Shown: positions 6,747-7,811 of the stretch, piece by piece
Position numbering within the stretch: position 1 is the first letter of the stretch
Layout of the letters: each line of letters opens with the position of its first letter
Source of the DNA: UMGS1470 sp051889215
GTDB lineage: Bacteria > Bacillota > Clostridia > Christensenellales > UBA1242
Assembly (NCBI GenBank): GCA_051889215.1
Contig: JBJFDC010000038.1
Span: 1-7,811 of the forward strand
DNA: 7,811 nucleotides
Direction of reading: 5' to 3'
Translations under genes and position numbers: made by a program
Notes under the pieces: model-generated
Told to the model about the DNA's origin: nothing
What the model saw: only the letters and a program-made list of their open reading frames with translations
The model's database searches: none

Positions 6747-7139
6747 TTAAAAGGTCGTCAACAGTTTTTCAATGTTTTCAATATGGGACTCCATCAGCTC
6801 TTGGGAAGCGCGAGAGAGTTTGATCACTTTGAGTTCTGTTATAATAATTTTTCTAATTAAATAATTCTGCGAATTATTTTGCAAAGTTTGTGTTTTTTGC
6901 GTTAATTTTTTATTATTTTTTGCAAAATATTCAATATTTTTATTCATTATTTTTTTTAGTGCAATTATGTTTTGTTTTTGAAAAGTTGTGCGTTCAAGTT
7001 GGGAATATAGAAATTGAAGTGATGAAAGCAAATCGTCAAGTTTTTGGTTTTGATTTTGCCTTTTCTCAAAATATGCACGCGCAAGTTGCTCCATAACTTG
7101 CGGCGAAAAAATCTGAAAATCGTTATATGCAATACCCAT
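6747..7139 (-). CDS. Unrecognised small helical, Gln/Asn/Lys-rich protein
   Basis: I do not recognise this protein. From ATG 7139 it has 130 residues and begins MGIAYNDFQIFSPQVMEQLA. It looks almost entirely helical, with heptad-like hydrophobic spacing in the first half (LDDLLSSLQFLYSQLE), a Lys/Asn/Gln-rich middle (NKKLTQKTQTLQNN) and an ending ESHIENIEKLLTTF. There is no signal peptide, membrane segment or catalytic motif. Codon use (AAA, CTT, TCA, CAA) resembles the neighbours, and the frame is stop-free in AT-rich DNA, which supports real coding. The start is uncertain: ATG 7139 and ATG 7163 both lack a clear Shine-Dalgarno sequence, and the frame extends to a TTG at 7217. The gene lies downstream of tuf on the same strand, separated by the tuf terminator, and converges with the aminopeptidase. 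A cytosolic coiled-coil or flagellar-chaperone-like role is conceivable but unsupported. Confidence 0.6.
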   Translation of the reverse strand: MGIAYNDFQIFSPQVMEQLARAYFEKRQNQNQKLDDLLSSLQFLYSQLERTTFQKQNIIALKKIMNKNIEYFAKNNKKLTQKTQTLQNNSQNYLIRKIIITELKVIKLSRASQELMESHIENIEKLLTTF

Positions 7140-7220
7140 TATGTTGTTATATATGAAAAACATTTTTTTTGTGTTCTTGATTGTTATCCGTTTATTCAAC
7201 AACCCGCAATCAAGCAAAGC

Positions 7221-7290
7221 ACATCAAAGAGCAAGACGAAGTGCGACGGGCATGCGGAGTCCCATATGACAGTGTCGGGCTCTTCACGAT
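7221..7290. other. GC-rich island in the tuf / small-gene intergenic region
   Basis: These 70 bases contain 38 G or C (54%), against the strongly A/T-rich DNA on both sides. No tRNA, rRNA or known regulatory RNA is recognisable. Two frames cross it without stops: plus strand 7181-7360, a 59-codon frame from TTG ending in IENFKNF...QIFDF, and a minus-strand frame reading EEPDTVIWDSACPSHF. Neither has a ribosome binding site. It could be a remnant gene, a dispersed intergenic repeat or a small RNA. The rest of 7140-7440 holds only the tuf 3' hairpins. Confidence 0.35.
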
Positions 7291-7315
7291 TGAAAATTTC
7301 AAAAATTTTTGCAAC

Positions 7316-7351
7316 AAAAAAAATCTGCAGTGGGTTAATCTGCAGATTTTT
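7316..7351 (-). terminator. Rho-independent terminator of tuf
   Basis: On the minus strand AAAAATCTGCAG (7351-7340) pairs perfectly with CTGCAGATTTTT (7330-7319) over a 9-base loop, and the T-run continues to eight (7323-7316). It lies about 90 bases after the tuf stop and would separate tuf from the small gene. The plus strand could form the same hairpin followed by TTTTTGATTTTT, so it may stop transcription both ways. Confidence 0.85.
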
Positions 7352-7362
7352 GATTTTTAATT

Positions 7363-7404
7363 ATGCGATGGGTTGGTCGCATGATGATTGGGTTATATCA
7401 TCAT
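7363..7404 (-). repeat. Two extra stem-loops in the tuf 3' region sharing the terminator's loop sequence
   Basis: ATGCGA (7363-7368) pairs with TCGCAT (7377-7382) around TGGGTTGG, and ATGATGAT (7381-7388) pairs with ATCATCAT (7397-7404) around TGGGTTAT. The tuf terminator stem encloses TGGGTTAAT. The three stems have different sequences while the loops keep TGGGTT (AACCCA in the tuf transcript). The two stems here abut and share two bases. A protein- or RNA-binding role is inferred. Confidence 0.55.
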
Positions 7405-7440
7405 TTATAATTTGATTTCTCAATTTGAATTTGGGTTTGA

Positions 7441-7811
7441 TTACTCAATGATTGAAGCAACAACACCTGAACCAACTGTTCTGCCACCTTCACGGATAGC
7501 GAAACGAAGTCCTTGCTCAATAGCAATTGGAGTGATAAGTTCAATTGTCATTGTGACGTTGTCGCCAGGCATAACCATTTCAACGCCTTTTTCAAGTTCG
7601 ATTGTTCCTGTGACGTCTGTTGTTCTGAAGTAGAATTGAGGTCTATAACCATTGAAGAATGGTGTGTGACGTCCGCCTTCTTCTTTCTTAAGAACATAAA
7701 CTTGAGCGGTGAATTTTGTGTGTGGGTGGATTGAACCTGGTTTGCAAAGAACTTGTCCACGTTCAATTTCGTTTCTTTGGATTCCACGAAGAAGAAGTCC
7801 AACGTTATCAC
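7441..7811 (-). CDS. tuf: Translation elongation factor EF-Tu, C-terminal part (5' end off window)
   Basis: EF-Tu delivers aminoacyl-tRNA to the ribosome as a GTP complex. The last 122 codons are present, from DNVGLLLRGIQRNEIERGQV to GSGVVASIIE and TAA at 7443-7441. This covers the end of domain II and all of domain III, aligning to E. coli EF-Tu residues 272-393 without gaps. Landmarks are GGRHTPFFNGYRPQFYFRTT, EMVMPGDN and LRFAIREGGRTVGSG. Arg333 and Thr334, and Ala375 (E. coli numbering), positions linked to pulvomycin/GE2270A and kirromycin sensitivity, have the sensitive-type residues. Differences from common Firmicutes sequences include Cys in VLCKPG and Thr in LITPIAIEQG. Codon choice is strongly biased (CTT, CGT, GGT, GTT), as expected for a highly expressed gene. 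The GTPase domain lies beyond the right edge. Confidence 0.98.
   Translation of the reverse strand, partial: DNVGLLLRGIQRNEIERGQVLCKPGSIHPHTKFTAQVYVLKKEEGGRHTPFFNGYRPQFYFRTTDVTGTIELEKGVEMVMPGDNVTMTIELITPIAIEQGLRFAIREGGRTVGSGVVASIIE

Noticed and set aside
6542..6823. Plus-strand frame of 93 codons after the aminopeptidase
   Set aside because: It starts at a TTG with no ribosome signal, runs through the terminator hairpin at 6597-6627 and overlaps the end of the better-supported minus-strand gene.
6781..7267. 12-base inverted match: ATATGGGACTCC at 6781-6792 and GGAGTCCCATAT at 7256-7267, flanking the small gene
   Set aside because: Considered as mobile-element ends, but one copy lies inside the coding sequence (the ESHI codons), similarity stops abruptly on both sides, and there is no transposase or target duplication.
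7548..7811. Minus-strand frame starting MITLDFFFVESKE at the right edge
   Set aside because: It is the out-of-frame shadow of tuf; the correct frame gives an uninterrupted EF-Tu C-terminus.

Overview
The window looks like low-GC Bacillota DNA, most likely from an uncultured, Clostridia-like gut bacterium. This is inferred from the AT-rich intergenic DNA, A/T-ending codons, AGGAG/GGGGAG-type ribosome binding signals, sigma-A promoters, a Firmicutes-like EF-Tu C-terminus, and a surface protein mixing TasA/SipW-type, InlB-type and BspA-type modules. No marker here fixes the genus.

Layout, left to right. (1) Positions 1-4971, minus strand: one uninterrupted reading frame of 1657 codons runs off the left edge. 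It encodes a giant exported protein with a SipW-class N-terminus, a TasA/camelysin-like domain, InlB B-repeat and divergent InlB repeat modules, about 14 BspA-like leucine-rich repeats, and more InlB-type modules. One of the later modules is interrupted by a jelly-roll-like domain. (2) Positions 4972-5161: a divergent intergenic region. The surface-protein gene has a perfect sigma-A promoter (TTGACA, 17 bp, TATAAT) with an A/T-only upstream tract and a hairpin at the predicted mRNA 5' end. The opposite strand carries a more ordinary promoter and a good ribosome binding site. (3) Positions 5162-6529, plus strand: a complete M18-family aminopeptidase with all metal ligands present. (4) Positions 6530-6746: a convergent intergenic region with terminators. 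(5) Positions 6747-7139, minus strand: a small unrecognised helical protein. (6) Positions 7140-7440: non-coding DNA with a GC-rich island and, after tuf, a terminator plus two further hairpins that share the same loop sequence. (7) Positions 7441-7811, minus strand: the C-terminal third of tuf (EF-Tu), running off the right edge.

The genes do not form an obvious pathway. The aminopeptidase and EF-Tu are cytosolic housekeeping genes, and the giant protein is a separately promoted surface or adhesion gene. I see no CRISPR array, tRNA, rRNA, insertion sequence, phage gene or recognisable defence system. The most unusual items are the architecture and promoter of the surface protein and the shared-loop hairpins after tuf.
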